From CALLPQ01 sp039819545 (lineage in GTDB: Bacteria > Pseudomonadota > Alphaproteobacteria > Caulobacterales > Parvularculaceae): a stretch of 64,000 nt of DNA. This document shows positions 1-8,371 of the stretch, one piece after another. The notes below the pieces were generated by a model that worked only from the letters and a program-made list of their open reading frames with translations, made no database searches and was not told where the DNA came from. Every line of letters starts with the position of its first letter. The first letter of the stretch is position 1. The position numbers and the translations under genes were made by a program. The stretch spans positions 1-64,000 of the forward strand of contig JBCBRS010000011.1 of NCBI GenBank assembly GCA_039819545.1, in the 5' to 3' direction.

Positions 1-27
1 CGACGTCAACCGCGTCAGGGGTCTCAC
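1..27 (-). CDS. possible first codons of a gene leaving the window
   Basis: On the minus strand a purine-rich AAGGAGG stretch is followed two bases later by GTG and an open frame running off the window edge. Only nine codons are visible, so no product can be named. The spacing between the ribosome site and the GTG is short, so a start just outside the window is equally possible. Bases 28-101 hold no other gene that I can support. Confidence 0.2.
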
Positions 28-101
28 GGCCTCCTTCCCGCACCTAAATTAGCATAGGCAGACAATACAGGGGTCTCCCTCAACGGGCATTGGTTCTATT
101 C

Positions 102-566
102 CTAATCCGACTCATTTTCCAGAAAGTCCAAAAATCCGGTACAGCCTGCTTCAACCAGGTCAAGGACGGTCTCAAATCCATCGCCGCCGCCATAATAGGG
201 GTCTGGCATTTCGCGCACTGGCGTATCGGCAAAATCGAGGAACAGGCGGATGTCACATTCCCGGTTGGGCGGGGCTTCGGTCAGGAGGTCAGACTGATTG
301 CGCATATCCATCGCCAGCAAATAGTCAAAGGTATAAAAATCGGCCAATTCAACGGCGCGGGCGCGTTGGTGGGAAAGATCGATGCCGCGCCGGTGGGCGG
401 CCTTGATCATCCGTGCATCGGGCGGGTCGCCCGCATGCCAGGCGCCGGTGCCCGCCGAGTCGATGTAAAGATCGAGATCGCGGGCGCGCGCCATGGCGCG
501 CATGATCCCCTCCGCCGCGGGTGAGCGGCAAATATTGCCGAGGCATACCAAAAGAATCTTGCTCAT
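102..566 (-). CDS. low-molecular-weight protein-tyrosine phosphatase
   Basis: A 154-residue cytoplasmic phosphatase that should remove phosphate from tyrosine residues of proteins. The N-terminus has the family signature CLGNICRSP, a C(X)5R loop in which Cys8 would be the nucleophile and the Arg binds phosphate. The general acid lies in the DPYYGG motif near residue 122. Length and motif order are normal for the family. In bacteria such enzymes often sit with exopolysaccharide kinases, but no kinase is next to it here; the upstream gene on the same strand is an acetyltransferase-like protein. The family call is firm; the target is unknown. Confidence 0.93.
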   Translation of the reverse strand: MSKILLVCLGNICRSPAAEGIMRAMARARDLDLYIDSAGTGAWHAGDPPDARMIKAAHRRGIDLSHQRARAVELADFYTFDYLLAMDMRNQSDLLTEAPPNRECDIRLFLDFADTPVREMPDPYYGGGDGFETVLDLVEAGCTGFLDFLENESD

Positions 567-663
567 GGCGTTAGTGTATACCGCGTGCGGCGTCTGCGTC
601 AGCCCTATGCTTCAGATCAACCGTGTGCTTTCGTTTTTTGAGCGGTAGGAAAGGGCCGCACAT

Positions 664-1968
664 TCAGGGACGGCGTTTTTCACGAAGGCGTCCCTTCACC
701 CGCCGGGCCCATCGCTCCAGGGTTAGTCCGAGGTGCGCACCCTGCAGATGCACGGTCACGATTGTTTGACCCGGGGTGCCAAGGCTCTTTTTATATCTGT
801 CATCACCGCCCATAAAGTCGTATACAGAAAAACCACCTTGGAGATAATGGGCCGTCGTCAGCACCTGACAGGCGAGACCCGGCTTTAACCTGTTATCGAC
901 TTCCCGCTTGAACCCGCCCGCATAAAAAGACGCGGTACCGCTTTCCACAAAATTGTAGAGGTAACCGATAGGGCTTTCACCGACACAGATACGCAGGAGA
1001 TCAATGTGTCCACTGGCAATGCCTTTTTCGATTAGGGACTGATGAAAAGCCTGCTGGTTGGCACTCGATAAACCGGAACTGGCTTGCCTGACCGCCCACT
1101 TATCCGTATGCCAATGACTAAGTGCATCAAACCAGTTTTTTGCTTTTTCCACTGTATCGGCACGCTCTAGGCTCAGCGTGCCAGCTTCCTCGTAAAGCCG
1201 CATGGCGCGGCGGATTTGCGTGCGCGTGTTCCTACTGAGTGTTGAAAGAAAACCCATTGCGTCAGGTATGCCAGCGCCGCGAAGACCATTAAGGTCGACA
1301 TGGTAAGATCGTGCCTCGGCGGCCACATGGTGGGCAATTGAATTTGAGGTTTTGGCAGGCGTGACCGCTGCTGCCACGGGGCTTGTAACACCCGGTAAGA
1401 TAATTTCGTCCCACCTCAGATCATGAGCTGTGTCCAGGTGAGCCAGCAAGGCTTGCCAGCAGGCGACCCGCATTTGCGGCGCGCACAAGAGGTCGTTGTA
1501 CTCAATGGTGATCCGATCCATATCGGCATTGCCTGTGGCATGGAGTACCAGTTGCCGGACGGTTAAAAGCCCGCGCCGTCGTTCTTTATGGACACAAAAG
1601 AGGCCCATGGCGCGTACGTGGTCACCATCAAAAATTCGTGCACACCATAAATCATTGCCGGTTCGTTGCCCGTGATGGGTGAGCCATGTTTCTATCCATA
1701 AGGGCGACAGAAAAAAGCTCTGGGCCGGGCCTGCACTTTTCGGCGCCTCCGATAACGCTGCCCACAGTGCCCGCCAATCAACGATCACCGTTGCCGGGTC
1801 ACCCACACGCGAAAACGTCACCCTGAGGGGCGGGTCAGAATGCTCAAAATTAAGGGTAGGGTGGGGCACGGCGTCTTTGCTTGTGAGGTGAACAGTGATG
1901 TGGGGGGCCTTGAAGGGCTGACGAGGGCATTGATCGATACCATGATGCTGAAACCATGCCACCGCCAC
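664..1968 (-). CDS. BioF2-like (CelD/FemAB-type) acetyltransferase
   Basis: A 434-residue protein with the C-terminal pattern of BioF2-like GNAT proteins (Acetyltransf_6 family, also called CelD/BcsL): a helical stretch around RNTRTQIRRAMR, then FYAGGF and YDFMGGDDRYKKSLG near residues 345-395. Relatives transfer acyl or aminoacyl groups in cell-envelope or exopolysaccharide synthesis, but the substrate here cannot be read from sequence. It has no signal peptide. The first 45 or so residues look unlike the family, so the true start may lie further in. The neighbouring phosphatase on the same strand, about 100 bases downstream, fits loosely with an envelope polysaccharide role. Confidence 0.75.
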   Translation of the reverse strand: MAVAWFQHHGIDQCPRQPFKAPHITVHLTSKDAVPHPTLNFEHSDPPLRVTFSRVGDPATVIVDWRALWAALSEAPKSAGPAQSFFLSPLWIETWLTHHGQRTGNDLWCARIFDGDHVRAMGLFCVHKERRRGLLTVRQLVLHATGNADMDRITIEYNDLLCAPQMRVACWQALLAHLDTAHDLRWDEIILPGVTSPVAAAVTPAKTSNSIAHHVAAEARSYHVDLNGLRGAGIPDAMGFLSTLSRNTRTQIRRAMRLYEEAGTLSLERADTVEKAKNWFDALSHWHTDKWAVRQASSGLSSANQQAFHQSLIEKGIASGHIDLLRICVGESPIGYLYNFVESGTASFYAGGFKREVDNRLKPGLACQVLTTAHYLQGGFSVYDFMGGDDRYKKSLGTPGQTIVTVHLQGAHLGLTLERWARRVKGRLREKRRP

Positions 1969-2035
1969 GCTCGGGGGCCTAGTCTTGCGAATGGCGCGGG
2001 CGGCGGGGACGCGGTCGGCTTAAAGGCTTGCCAAT

Positions 2036-2057
2036 CATATAAGGATATCTTTATATG
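2036..2057. promoter_or_regulatory. palindromic operator in front of the methionine gene
   Basis: CATATAAGGATATCTTTATA followed by TG is a 22-base near-perfect palindrome centred on GATATC, with one mismatched pair. It lies 24 bases before the probable ATG of the homocysteine methyltransferase gene. From memory, palindromes of this look precede methionine-cycle genes in alphaproteobacteria under ArsR-family SahR/SamR regulators. That assignment is inference; the palindrome itself is directly visible. Confidence 0.5.
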
Positions 2058-2081
2058 TTACTGCAGATTTCGGAGCGGCCC

Positions 2082-3182
2082 ATGACACTCATATCGATAA
2101 CACCCAAACCCCTGACACCGGACCCCGCACGGGCTGCCCGTCTGGAGGCGTTTCAGGCCGCCCTTAAAGATCGCATCCTCGTTCTTGACGGCGCGGCGGG
2201 GACCTTCATTCAGGACTATGAGTTGGATGAGTCTGGCTATCGCGGGGATCGTTTTGCCGATTGGGAACAGGACATCAAAGGCAATAACGATGTCCTGATC
2301 TTGAGCAGGCCCGATATCATTACAGATATGCACACCGCCTATCTGGAGGCTGGTGCCGATATTATTGAGACCAATACGTTCTCCGCCACCACCATTGCCC
2401 AGGCTGATTATGCCATGGAGGCCCTCGTTTATGAGCTTAATCTGGAAGGCGCGCGCCTTGCCCGGGCTGCCGCTGATGCAGCAGCAACACCGGAGCGTCC
2501 CCGGTTTGTGGCGGGTGCCATGGGCCCTACGAATCGTACCGCCTCTATCTCGCCGGATGTAAACGACCCCGGCAAGCGCAATGTGGAGTTTGACGAGCTT
2601 GCCGCCGCCTATAAATACGCCGCCCAGGGATTGATTGAGGGCGGTGCCGATTTGCTCCTTATCGAGACCATCTTTGATACGTTGAACGCCAAAGCTGCAA
2701 TTTTCGGGGTTTGCGAATTGTTTGACGAGACCGGTATTACCGTGCCGCTTATGCTGTCGGTAACGATTACTGATCAATCTGGACGCACCCTTTCGGGTCA
2801 AACGGGCGAAGCGTTCTGGTACGCGGTGCGTCACGCTAACCCCATCAGTGTGGGGCTGAATTGCGCGCTGGGTCCTGATTTAATGCGCCAATATGTGGAT
2901 GAGATTTCGCGCGTTGCCGAGACTTACGTTTCGGCCTACCCCAATGCGGGGCTGCCCAATGCTTTTGGCGGGTATGACGAGACACCGGAAAGCATGACGT
3001 CTCATATTGGCGAATGGGCGCAATCGGGGCTTCTCAATATCGTGGGTGGGTGCTGTGGCACGACACCGGCGCATATTCGCGCCTTTGCTGACGCAGTGGA
3101 GGGCGTCGCTCCGCGCGCCATTCCCACGCGCCAAACCGCCATGCGTCTTTCAGGGCTGGAGCCATTTACTCTCGCATCTTAA
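2082..3182 (+). CDS. homocysteine S-methyltransferase module (MetH N-terminal domain)
   Basis: A 366-residue protein matching only the first module of cobalamin-dependent methionine synthase, the homocysteine-binding TIM barrel. Visible motifs are DGAAGTFIQ near the start, ETNTFSAT, IETIFDT, the zinc cysteine in GLNCALG and the paired cysteines in GGCCGTTP. The start is placed at ATG 2082 because GGAG lies seven bases upstream; an in-frame ATG at 2055 falls inside the operator palindrome. Many alphaproteobacteria split MetH into two proteins; the folate, cobalamin and reactivation domains are not in this window. The next sequence downstream is a repeat and A+T-rich DNA, so the partner may have been displaced. 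Confidence 0.88.
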   Translation: MTLISITPKPLTPDPARAARLEAFQAALKDRILVLDGAAGTFIQDYELDESGYRGDRFADWEQDIKGNNDVLILSRPDIITDMHTAYLEAGADIIETNTFSATTIAQADYAMEALVYELNLEGARLARAAADAAATPERPRFVAGAMGPTNRTASISPDVNDPGKRNVEFDELAAAYKYAAQGLIEGGADLLLIETIFDTLNAKAAIFGVCELFDETGITVPLMLSVTITDQSGRTLSGQTGEAFWYAVRHANPISVGLNCALGPDLMRQYVDEISRVAETYVSAYPNAGLPNAFGGYDETPESMTSHIGEWAQSGLLNIVGGCCGTTPAHIRAFADAVEGVAPRAIPTRQTAMRLSGLEPFTLAS

Positions 3183-3282
3183 GGGCGTGTACAGATTATT
3201 GTATCACTCGGTTGGGCCTTGCCTAATTAAAACAAGAGCGCCAATTTCTATCTGGAAGATTTCGAAACCAAAACCCGTTCTT

Positions 3283-3390
3283 CTGGACTGCATTTGTTTT
3301 ATTGAATCAAAAACGCAGAATAGATGTTTTAGCTATCGCACGTTCGAACCCAAGTCGATAGATGGGAACCATCGACGATCACACTTGATG
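3283..3390 (+). repeat. dispersed hairpin repeat, copy A
   Basis: About 108 bases matching copies at 17467-17586 (minus strand) and 50358-50462. The order is a degenerate CTAGACTGCGTTT arm, a T-rich loop, its AAACGCAGTCTAG-like arm, then ACGTTCGAACCCA, then a second hairpin TCGATaGATGGGAACCATCGA (lower case marks a mismatch), then GATCACAC. The last part, seen as TTTTGTGAACGCGCTC elsewhere, is missing here. The copy sits just after the stop of the homocysteine methyltransferase gene and runs into the following frame. Bases 3183-3282 hold nothing I recognise. Confidence 0.75.
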
Positions 3391-3422
3391 TTGCGCCTGA
3401 GGGACTGACCGGCCAATTTATT

Positions 3423-3719
3423 TTGACGGTTCGTGGATCTGGCATTGATCGTGGACTTGCATATCTAAACTCCGAAGAAGATTATCGTGATCAACGCTGC
3501 TTTACTATTGCGATCTCCACTGATGCTAGAAAAAAGCTAATTGAATTAAATGGAAGTGATCCCGTTAAATTTTACAACGGAAAAGAAATAATCGTTAAAG
3601 GTTCAGCAAGGCGGGTACGGATCAATTTACTGAATACTCTTAGACAGCGATCAGGGAAATATTACTATCAAACTCATGTAAAAGTTGATGATCCTTATCA
3701 GATTACCATTGTTGAATAA
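3423..3719 (+). pseudogene. OB-fold-like protein, apparently missing its N-terminus
   Basis: A 98-residue product can be read from a TTG codon. The pattern LNSEEDYRDQRCFTIAI, then GKEIIVKG, then DDPYQITIVE at the end looks like small OB-fold-like proteins I associate with planctomycetes and some proteobacteria. The frame stays open upstream to 3333, into repeat copy A, and the extra residues (VAPEGLTGQFILTVRGSG) look like genuine protein, yet no ATG or GTG lies in frame. I infer that the original 5' end, perhaps with a signal peptide, was replaced by the repeat. Base composition is much richer in A+T than the flanks, suggesting acquisition by transfer. It could still be translated from the TTG. 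Confidence 0.45.
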
Positions 3720-3804
3720 TGAAAATTGAGGGCATAGAAATTCATAAATTGCATTAAGGTGGCTTCGAACACACATTCGTGAAATTTAACTTTGGTTAGA
3801 CACA

Positions 3805-4548
3805 TCATTTTTTAGCTATCACCCAAGCGCCATAAAATCCGCCATGGTTTTCATGTTTTAGATATATGTCTTTAAAGCCAGCGATATTAGCAATTTTGAC
3901 TATCCTTGAAAGTTCATAGGTATGCATCTGAATAAGTGTTTCCGCAGGTTTTCTGCCATATCTAGCCTGCGCCCTTATCAAATTCGTCACCAAATGAGAG
4001 AGGATATTCTTGGAGGCGCGTACATTCGCTTCACTCCAAAAGGGAATATAAATTGTGAGTGCAGCGCTTTCAGAACTTCTGCTCACAATTTCCTCAAATA
4101 AAAAGTAACCTTCTTTGGGCGGAATATGTTGAAATACAATATATGAATTTATCCAATCAAATGGCCCTTTTGGAAGTCGGTTTTCAAACGCGACGTTTGT
4201 AATATTCTTTGTTGATGCGCGGGTCTGAGCAATATCAAGCATCTCCTGGGAAATATCATATCCCGTCACATGCTCACTCACTTTCGAGATCGCTAATGTG
4301 TGACGACCAACCCCACAGCCAAAATCCAATACGCGTCCCTTTGGCATGATCTTAAACACGTCATTGCACAAAACTCTTATTCTATGGATGTCATTTTCAC
4401 CCGACTTATAAAATTCTTCAATGCTGCCACCTGTGATATTTGAAGTGCGATATTTCTCGTTTGCTAACACACCAAAGTAAGGCTCTTCTCTTGCGACATA
4501 TGACCAATCGTGCTTTGTTTTAAACATGCATGTTACCGGATGTTTCAT
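3805..4548 (-). CDS. SAM-dependent methyltransferase, class I
   Basis: A 247-residue class I methyltransferase. The SAM-binding glycine loop VLDFGCGVGRHTL lies at about residues 73-86, followed by YDISQEM, the acidic strand that binds the SAM ribose, and FDWINSYIVFQHIPP, which corresponds to motif post-I. The substrate cannot be told. The gene is strongly A+T-rich compared with the NAD kinase next to it, and with the OB-like fragment it forms an islet between 3.2 and 4.6 kb that I infer was transferred in. An alternative start is the ATG at 4527. Confidence 0.8.
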   Translation of the reverse strand: MKHPVTCMFKTKHDWSYVAREEPYFGVLANEKYRTSNITGGSIEEFYKSGENDIHRIRVLCNDVFKIMPKGRVLDFGCGVGRHTLAISKVSEHVTGYDISQEMLDIAQTRASTKNITNVAFENRLPKGPFDWINSYIVFQHIPPKEGYFLFEEIVSRSSESAALTIYIPFWSEANVRASKNILSHLVTNLIRAQARYGRKPAETLIQMHTYELSRIVKIANIAGFKDIYLKHENHGGFYGAWVIAKK

Positions 4549-4584
4549 TTGTGAGTTTAATGGTGCTTTTTTTATGAACCAGCT

Positions 4585-5343
4585 CTAATACTCAAACTGT
4601 TCGCGCAAAATGCGCTCATCCAGCGATTGGCCCTGATCAAACAATAGATTGAGGGAGAGGGACTGGTCGGCTCGTGCCTCCACCCGCACCACGTCGCGCA
4701 CCTCAACATTATCGGCTACAGCAGCCACAGGGCGGTGGACAGGGTCGATAACCTCAAAACCCACCTGTGCATCATGGGGGAGCAGGGCTCCCTTCCACCG
4801 GCGTGGCCTGAATGCGCTGATCGGGGTAAGCGCGAGCAACTCGGCCGTCAGAGGCAGGATTGGACCGTGTGCGGATAGGTTATAAGCGGTTGACCCGGCT
4901 GGCGTTGCCAACAGGGCCCCATCACAGGTCAGGTTTTCCATGCGAACCTTATTGTTCACCGCGATACGCAGTTTTGCGCTCTGACGCGTCTGGCGATAAA
5001 GCGAAATCTCATTGATCGCCAGTTCATGGATCGTGCTGCCGTCTTTGCGGTGGGCCGTCATGGTTAGCGGATGGATGATGGCGGTCTCTGCGGTTTGAAT
5101 CCGCTCGATAAGATTGTCCTCATCATAACGGTTCATGAGAAAACCGACCGTACCCTGATTTAATCCATAAACGGGTACATTGGTGCGAAACTGATCGCGC
5201 AAAACCTCCAGCATGAAACCGTCGCCGCCAATGGCGACGATGATATCCGCCCCGTCCGGATGGTGGTGACCATACCGGCTGCGCAGGCGCTCGCCCGCCG
5301 TTTCAGCATCGGGTTGGCGACCACTTAGAAATGACAGTTTCAT
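4585..5343 (-). CDS. nadK: NAD kinase
   Basis: A 252-residue kinase that phosphorylates NAD to NADP. The diagnostic GGDGFML motif at about residues 39-45 and TPAGSTAYNLSAHGPIL near residue 155 are both present, the latter forming the NAD-binding site. The reading frame extends upstream to 5562, but I start at ATG 5343 because the protein then begins MKLSF and has the usual length, and because the extra residues are unlike the family. Translation is opposite in direction to egtB, leaving about 200 bases between them for divergent promoters. Confidence 0.92.
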   Translation of the reverse strand: MKLSFLSGRQPDAETAGERLRSRYGHHHPDGADIIVAIGGDGFMLEVLRDQFRTNVPVYGLNQGTVGFLMNRYDEDNLIERIQTAETAIIHPLTMTAHRKDGSTIHELAINEISLYRQTRQSAKLRIAVNNKVRMENLTCDGALLATPAGSTAYNLSAHGPILPLTAELLALTPISAFRPRRWKGALLPHDAQVGFEVIDPVHRPVAAVADNVEVRDVVRVEARADQSLSLNLLFDQGQSLDERILREQFEY

Positions 5344-5544
5344 AATAACCTGACGAGAGGCACGCGCGGATAACAGATCATGTCGCGAAGCCCCTCCATT
5401 TGGCGGCACCTTCCCCTCAAAGTCAAACAACGAAGGCGGTAATCCGTCTTGGTGCGGCCGCGGGTGATGGTCGCGATTTGCATCTGGGTGTCCAAGTGGC
5501 TTACCTTGTGAGGCACCGTTAGATCTGAACTCGCCCGAAACGAA

Positions 5545-6963
5545 ATGGCACCTATGCAGCATACTGCGATGTCTTCACAAAACAGTTTGACCAGCGTCAG
5601 TGAGCCTGACCACGCTTCCGATCAAGATGGTGCGCTCGGTAAAGGATTGCGCGATATTTTTCGCCGCGTCCGGCGCAATACACTGACCCTGGCCGAGCCC
5701 TTAACCCATGAAGACTGGATGTTGCAGTCTATGGAGGCGGCAAGCCCAATCAAGTGGCATTTGGCCCATACCAGCTGGTTTTTTGAAACGTTTGTACTGG
5801 CGGCATATGATCAGGATTATAATTGTTTCCATACAGATTTTAGTTTTCTGTTCAACTCCTATTATCAACAGGTGGGGACCATGCACCGGCGCGATGAGCG
5901 CGGATTGCTGTCGCGCCCTGCGGCCCGCGATGTGCTGGCCTATCGCGCCCATGTGGATGCGGCCATGGAGGCGCTTTTGCAGGCCGCCTTGCCCGAAGCG
6001 CTGGCTGCTTTTGCCCCGCTTGTCACGCTCGGTATTGCCCATGAAGAACAGCACCAGGAACTGATGCAAACCGATATCCTGCATGCGTTTTACCAGAACC
6101 GATTGCTGCCCGCTGCCTATGACGATCCTGCGTCAGCATCAGCGCCAGCCAATGCGCCGGGGCAGGGGACAGGCGTTCCGCCGGGCCAAATTGACGGTGG
6201 CCCGGTGGGCCAAAGCCACGATGGCGCCGCGCCGCACTGGATTCCCTTCGAGGGCGGTCTTGTGGAGATCGGGGCCGGGCAAGCCGGCTTTGCCTTCGAC
6301 AATGAATATCCGCGGCATAAATTTTGGCTGAATCCGTTCGAGCTGGCGGCTGATCTGGTGATCAACCGCGACTATCTGAAGTTTATGGCGGCGGGCGGGT
6401 ACGAGGATCCGCAATATTGGTTGTCCGATGGTTGGGCCCTTGTACAGCGTGAAGGCTGGCGTGCGCCGCTATACTGGCAACAACCGGGTGATGATGGCGC
6501 GTGGCAGCAATTCGGGCTTTTCGGGATGCGCCCGCTCGACCTCGATGCGGCGGTGCGCCATGTCTCTTATTACGAGGCGGCGGCCTATGCCGCCTGGGCG
6601 GGCGCTTATCTGCCCACGGAAATTGAGTGGGAGGTTGCCGCCGCGGCACAGGACGTGGATGGCCGGTTTTTGGAGGACGGCGAGCCGGGCCATTGGCGGG
6701 ATCGACTATCCGGCGCGCGCGGGCCCATTCGTCATCTCTATGGCACGGTCTGGGAATGGACCATGAGCCCCTATGCGGCCTATCCCGGATACAAACCGGC
6801 GGGCGGGGCCATTGGCGAATATAATGGCAAGTTCATGTCGGGCCAGATGGTCCTGCGCGGCGGGTCGAGTGCCACGCCTGCGGGCCATGTGCGCGCCACT
6901 TACCGCAACTTCTTTCCGCCTGACGCCCGCTGGCAGATGGCTGGCATCCGTCTGGCGCGGTAG
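5545..6963 (+). CDS. egtB: ergothioneine biosynthesis protein EgtB
   Basis: A 472-residue non-haem iron enzyme that joins trimethylhistidine (hercynine) to a thiol substrate with oxygen, forming a sulfoxide in ergothioneine synthesis. An N-terminal DinB-like helical domain carries the metal motif HEEQHQE (about residues 169-175), and a C-terminal formylglycine-generating-enzyme fold ends with the family's GGSSATP and RNFFPP motifs. A Pro/Ala/Gly-rich linker of about 40 residues separates them. The histidine methyltransferase EgtD, usually adjacent, is absent from this window. ATG codons at 5545, 5554 and 5569 are all possible starts; none has a strong ribosome site. Confidence 0.92.
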   Translation: MAPMQHTAMSSQNSLTSVSEPDHASDQDGALGKGLRDIFRRVRRNTLTLAEPLTHEDWMLQSMEAASPIKWHLAHTSWFFETFVLAAYDQDYNCFHTDFSFLFNSYYQQVGTMHRRDERGLLSRPAARDVLAYRAHVDAAMEALLQAALPEALAAFAPLVTLGIAHEEQHQELMQTDILHAFYQNRLLPAAYDDPASASAPANAPGQGTGVPPGQIDGGPVGQSHDGAAPHWIPFEGGLVEIGAGQAGFAFDNEYPRHKFWLNPFELAADLVINRDYLKFMAAGGYEDPQYWLSDGWALVQREGWRAPLYWQQPGDDGAWQQFGLFGMRPLDLDAAVRHVSYYEAAAYAAWAGAYLPTEIEWEVAAAAQDVDGRFLEDGEPGHWRDRLSGARGPIRHLYGTVWEWTMSPYAAYPGYKPAGGAIGEYNGKFMSGQMVLRGGSSATPAGHVRATYRNFFPPDARWQMAGIRLAR

Positions 6964-7041
6964 GCAAAAGGCTCACTGCTGCGGCATCTTCTCAAGCGGT
7001 GGTATGACCCGTAGACTGGGAACAAAAGACGGAGACAGACC

Positions 7042-7866
7042 ATGAGCCAAGCCCAGCCTGCCGTGCCCCAAAGCCCCGGCTTTTCCATCCCCGATCCGGC
7101 CAGTATCGACAGCCTGAAAGGGGCGGTGAGTGATGCCGAATGGGCCGCCCGCTGTGATCTCGCGGCGACTTACCGTCTTGCCGCGCTTTATGGGTGGGAC
7201 GACATGATCTTTACCCATATCTCTATTCGCTGTCCCGATGATGGCGACGCACCGACATTTTTGATCAATCCGTATGGGGTCTTCTTTGAGGAGATGACGG
7301 CCTCTGCCCTCCTCAAGGTTGATATGAACGGTACCGTGGTTGGTGAAACGCCTTATTTCTCAAATCCCGCGGGCTTCACGATCCATAGCGCCTTGCATAT
7401 GGCGCGCGAGGATGCCCATTGCGTCCTGCACCTGCATTCGCCCTATGGCGTTGCCGTCTCCGCGCAGGCAGAGGGGCTGCGGCGATACTCTCAATTTGCA
7501 ATGATCGTTCATGACGATGTTGCCTATCACGACTATGAGGGGATCGCCACGGACCTGGAAGAACGTGAACGGATCATTCAGGATATGGGTGCGCATGGCT
7601 TTTTGATCTTGCGCAATCACGGCACGCTAACCGTGGGGGCCAATTGCGCGACGGCCTTCCTGCGCATGTATTTTCTGGAACAGGCTTGCCGCGCGCAAAT
7701 CCTGGCGCAGTCGGACACCAAACCACCGCGCGAAGAACCCGAAGCGATGGGCCAAAAGGTGATTGCCCAAGGTGCCCCGGCCTTCATTCCCGGTGTTGGT
7801 GACAACCTTGCTTGGCCCGGTCTGCTACGCAAGCTGAACCGGCAAAACCCCGGCTACGATTACTAG
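7042..7866 (+). CDS. class II aldolase/adducin family protein
   Basis: A 274-residue protein of the zinc-dependent class II aldolase/adducin family. It shows FTHISIR near residue 55, the zinc histidines in HLHSPYG at about residue 133, and LRNHGTLTVG near residue 191. Members cleave sugar phosphates such as fuculose phosphate, but this adducin-like subgroup has many members of unknown reaction, so I do not name a substrate. GGAGACAG lies seven bases before the ATG. It follows egtB by about 80 bases on the same strand and may share its transcript. Confidence 0.88.
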   Translation: MSQAQPAVPQSPGFSIPDPASIDSLKGAVSDAEWAARCDLAATYRLAALYGWDDMIFTHISIRCPDDGDAPTFLINPYGVFFEEMTASALLKVDMNGTVVGETPYFSNPAGFTIHSALHMAREDAHCVLHLHSPYGVAVSAQAEGLRRYSQFAMIVHDDVAYHDYEGIATDLEERERIIQDMGAHGFLILRNHGTLTVGANCATAFLRMYFLEQACRAQILAQSDTKPPREEPEAMGQKVIAQGAPAFIPGVGDNLAWPGLLRKLNRQNPGYDY

Positions 7867-7998
7867 CGTTCTGAGGGGTCTGGGCCCATTCGCGGGGCCA
7901 ACCCCATCAGGCGATATCGGCCGGGTGCCGTTGGCATAAAACTAAGCCAAGACGGTTGCATTCATGCGACGCTTCGGTTACGTCCCACGGTCTCAAAG

Positions 7999-8074
7999 GC
8001 CCCTATAGCTCAGCTGGTAGAGCAACTGATTTGTAATCAGTAGGTCCGTGGTTCGAGTCCGCGTGGGGGCACCA
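7999..8074 (+). tRNA. tRNA-Thr (anticodon TGT)
   Basis: A complete cloverleaf can be folded: acceptor GCCCCTA with TGGGGGC, D arm GCTC/GAGC, anticodon stem ACTGA/TCAGT around TTTGTAA (anticodon TGT), and T loop TTCGAGT. The CCA end is encoded. It stands alone between two genes of opposite strand. Confidence 0.96.
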
Positions 8075-8371
8075 GAAAAATATTCATGACCTGACGGTAA
8101 AGGTGGCCATGAATCGAACTCCCCGTTAGAACACGTATTCTCCTTCACAAAGTTCTTCATGCGGTCTTTATAAAGGTAAATGGTCCTATTCTATTGCAAG
8201 TTTCAATGATTCTGCTCATAATATTCGACTCGATGAAGACTAGACGTATTTTTTCGATCGTTGAGTTTGCGCGGCGTATCTTATGCACAAAGTAGCCGTT
8301 CAGGGCCATTCGTTTTGGATCTATTCACCCTGTGGGCAAGGTTGGTGGATGGAATAGCGGGCGCTTTGAGA
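8075..8371. other. gene-free stretch after tRNA-Thr(TGT)
   Basis: About 300 bases, more A+T-rich than the flanks, with no open frame, no clear hairpin terminator and no match to the dispersed repeat family. I see nothing in it that I can name. Confidence 0.5.

Noticed and set aside
2058..2834. Long open frame opposite the homocysteine methyltransferase gene
   Set aside because: Product has no motif and the plus-strand gene is unambiguous.
3340..3353. tRNA T-arm or tRNA fragment in the repeats (CGTTCGAACCCA)
   Set aside because: No acceptor or anticodon stem can be folded around it; the same sequence lies in every repeat copy, so it is part of the repeat.
4585..5562. 325-residue NAD kinase from the most upstream start
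   Set aside because: The first 73 residues are unlike the family; ATG 5343 gives the usual start and length.
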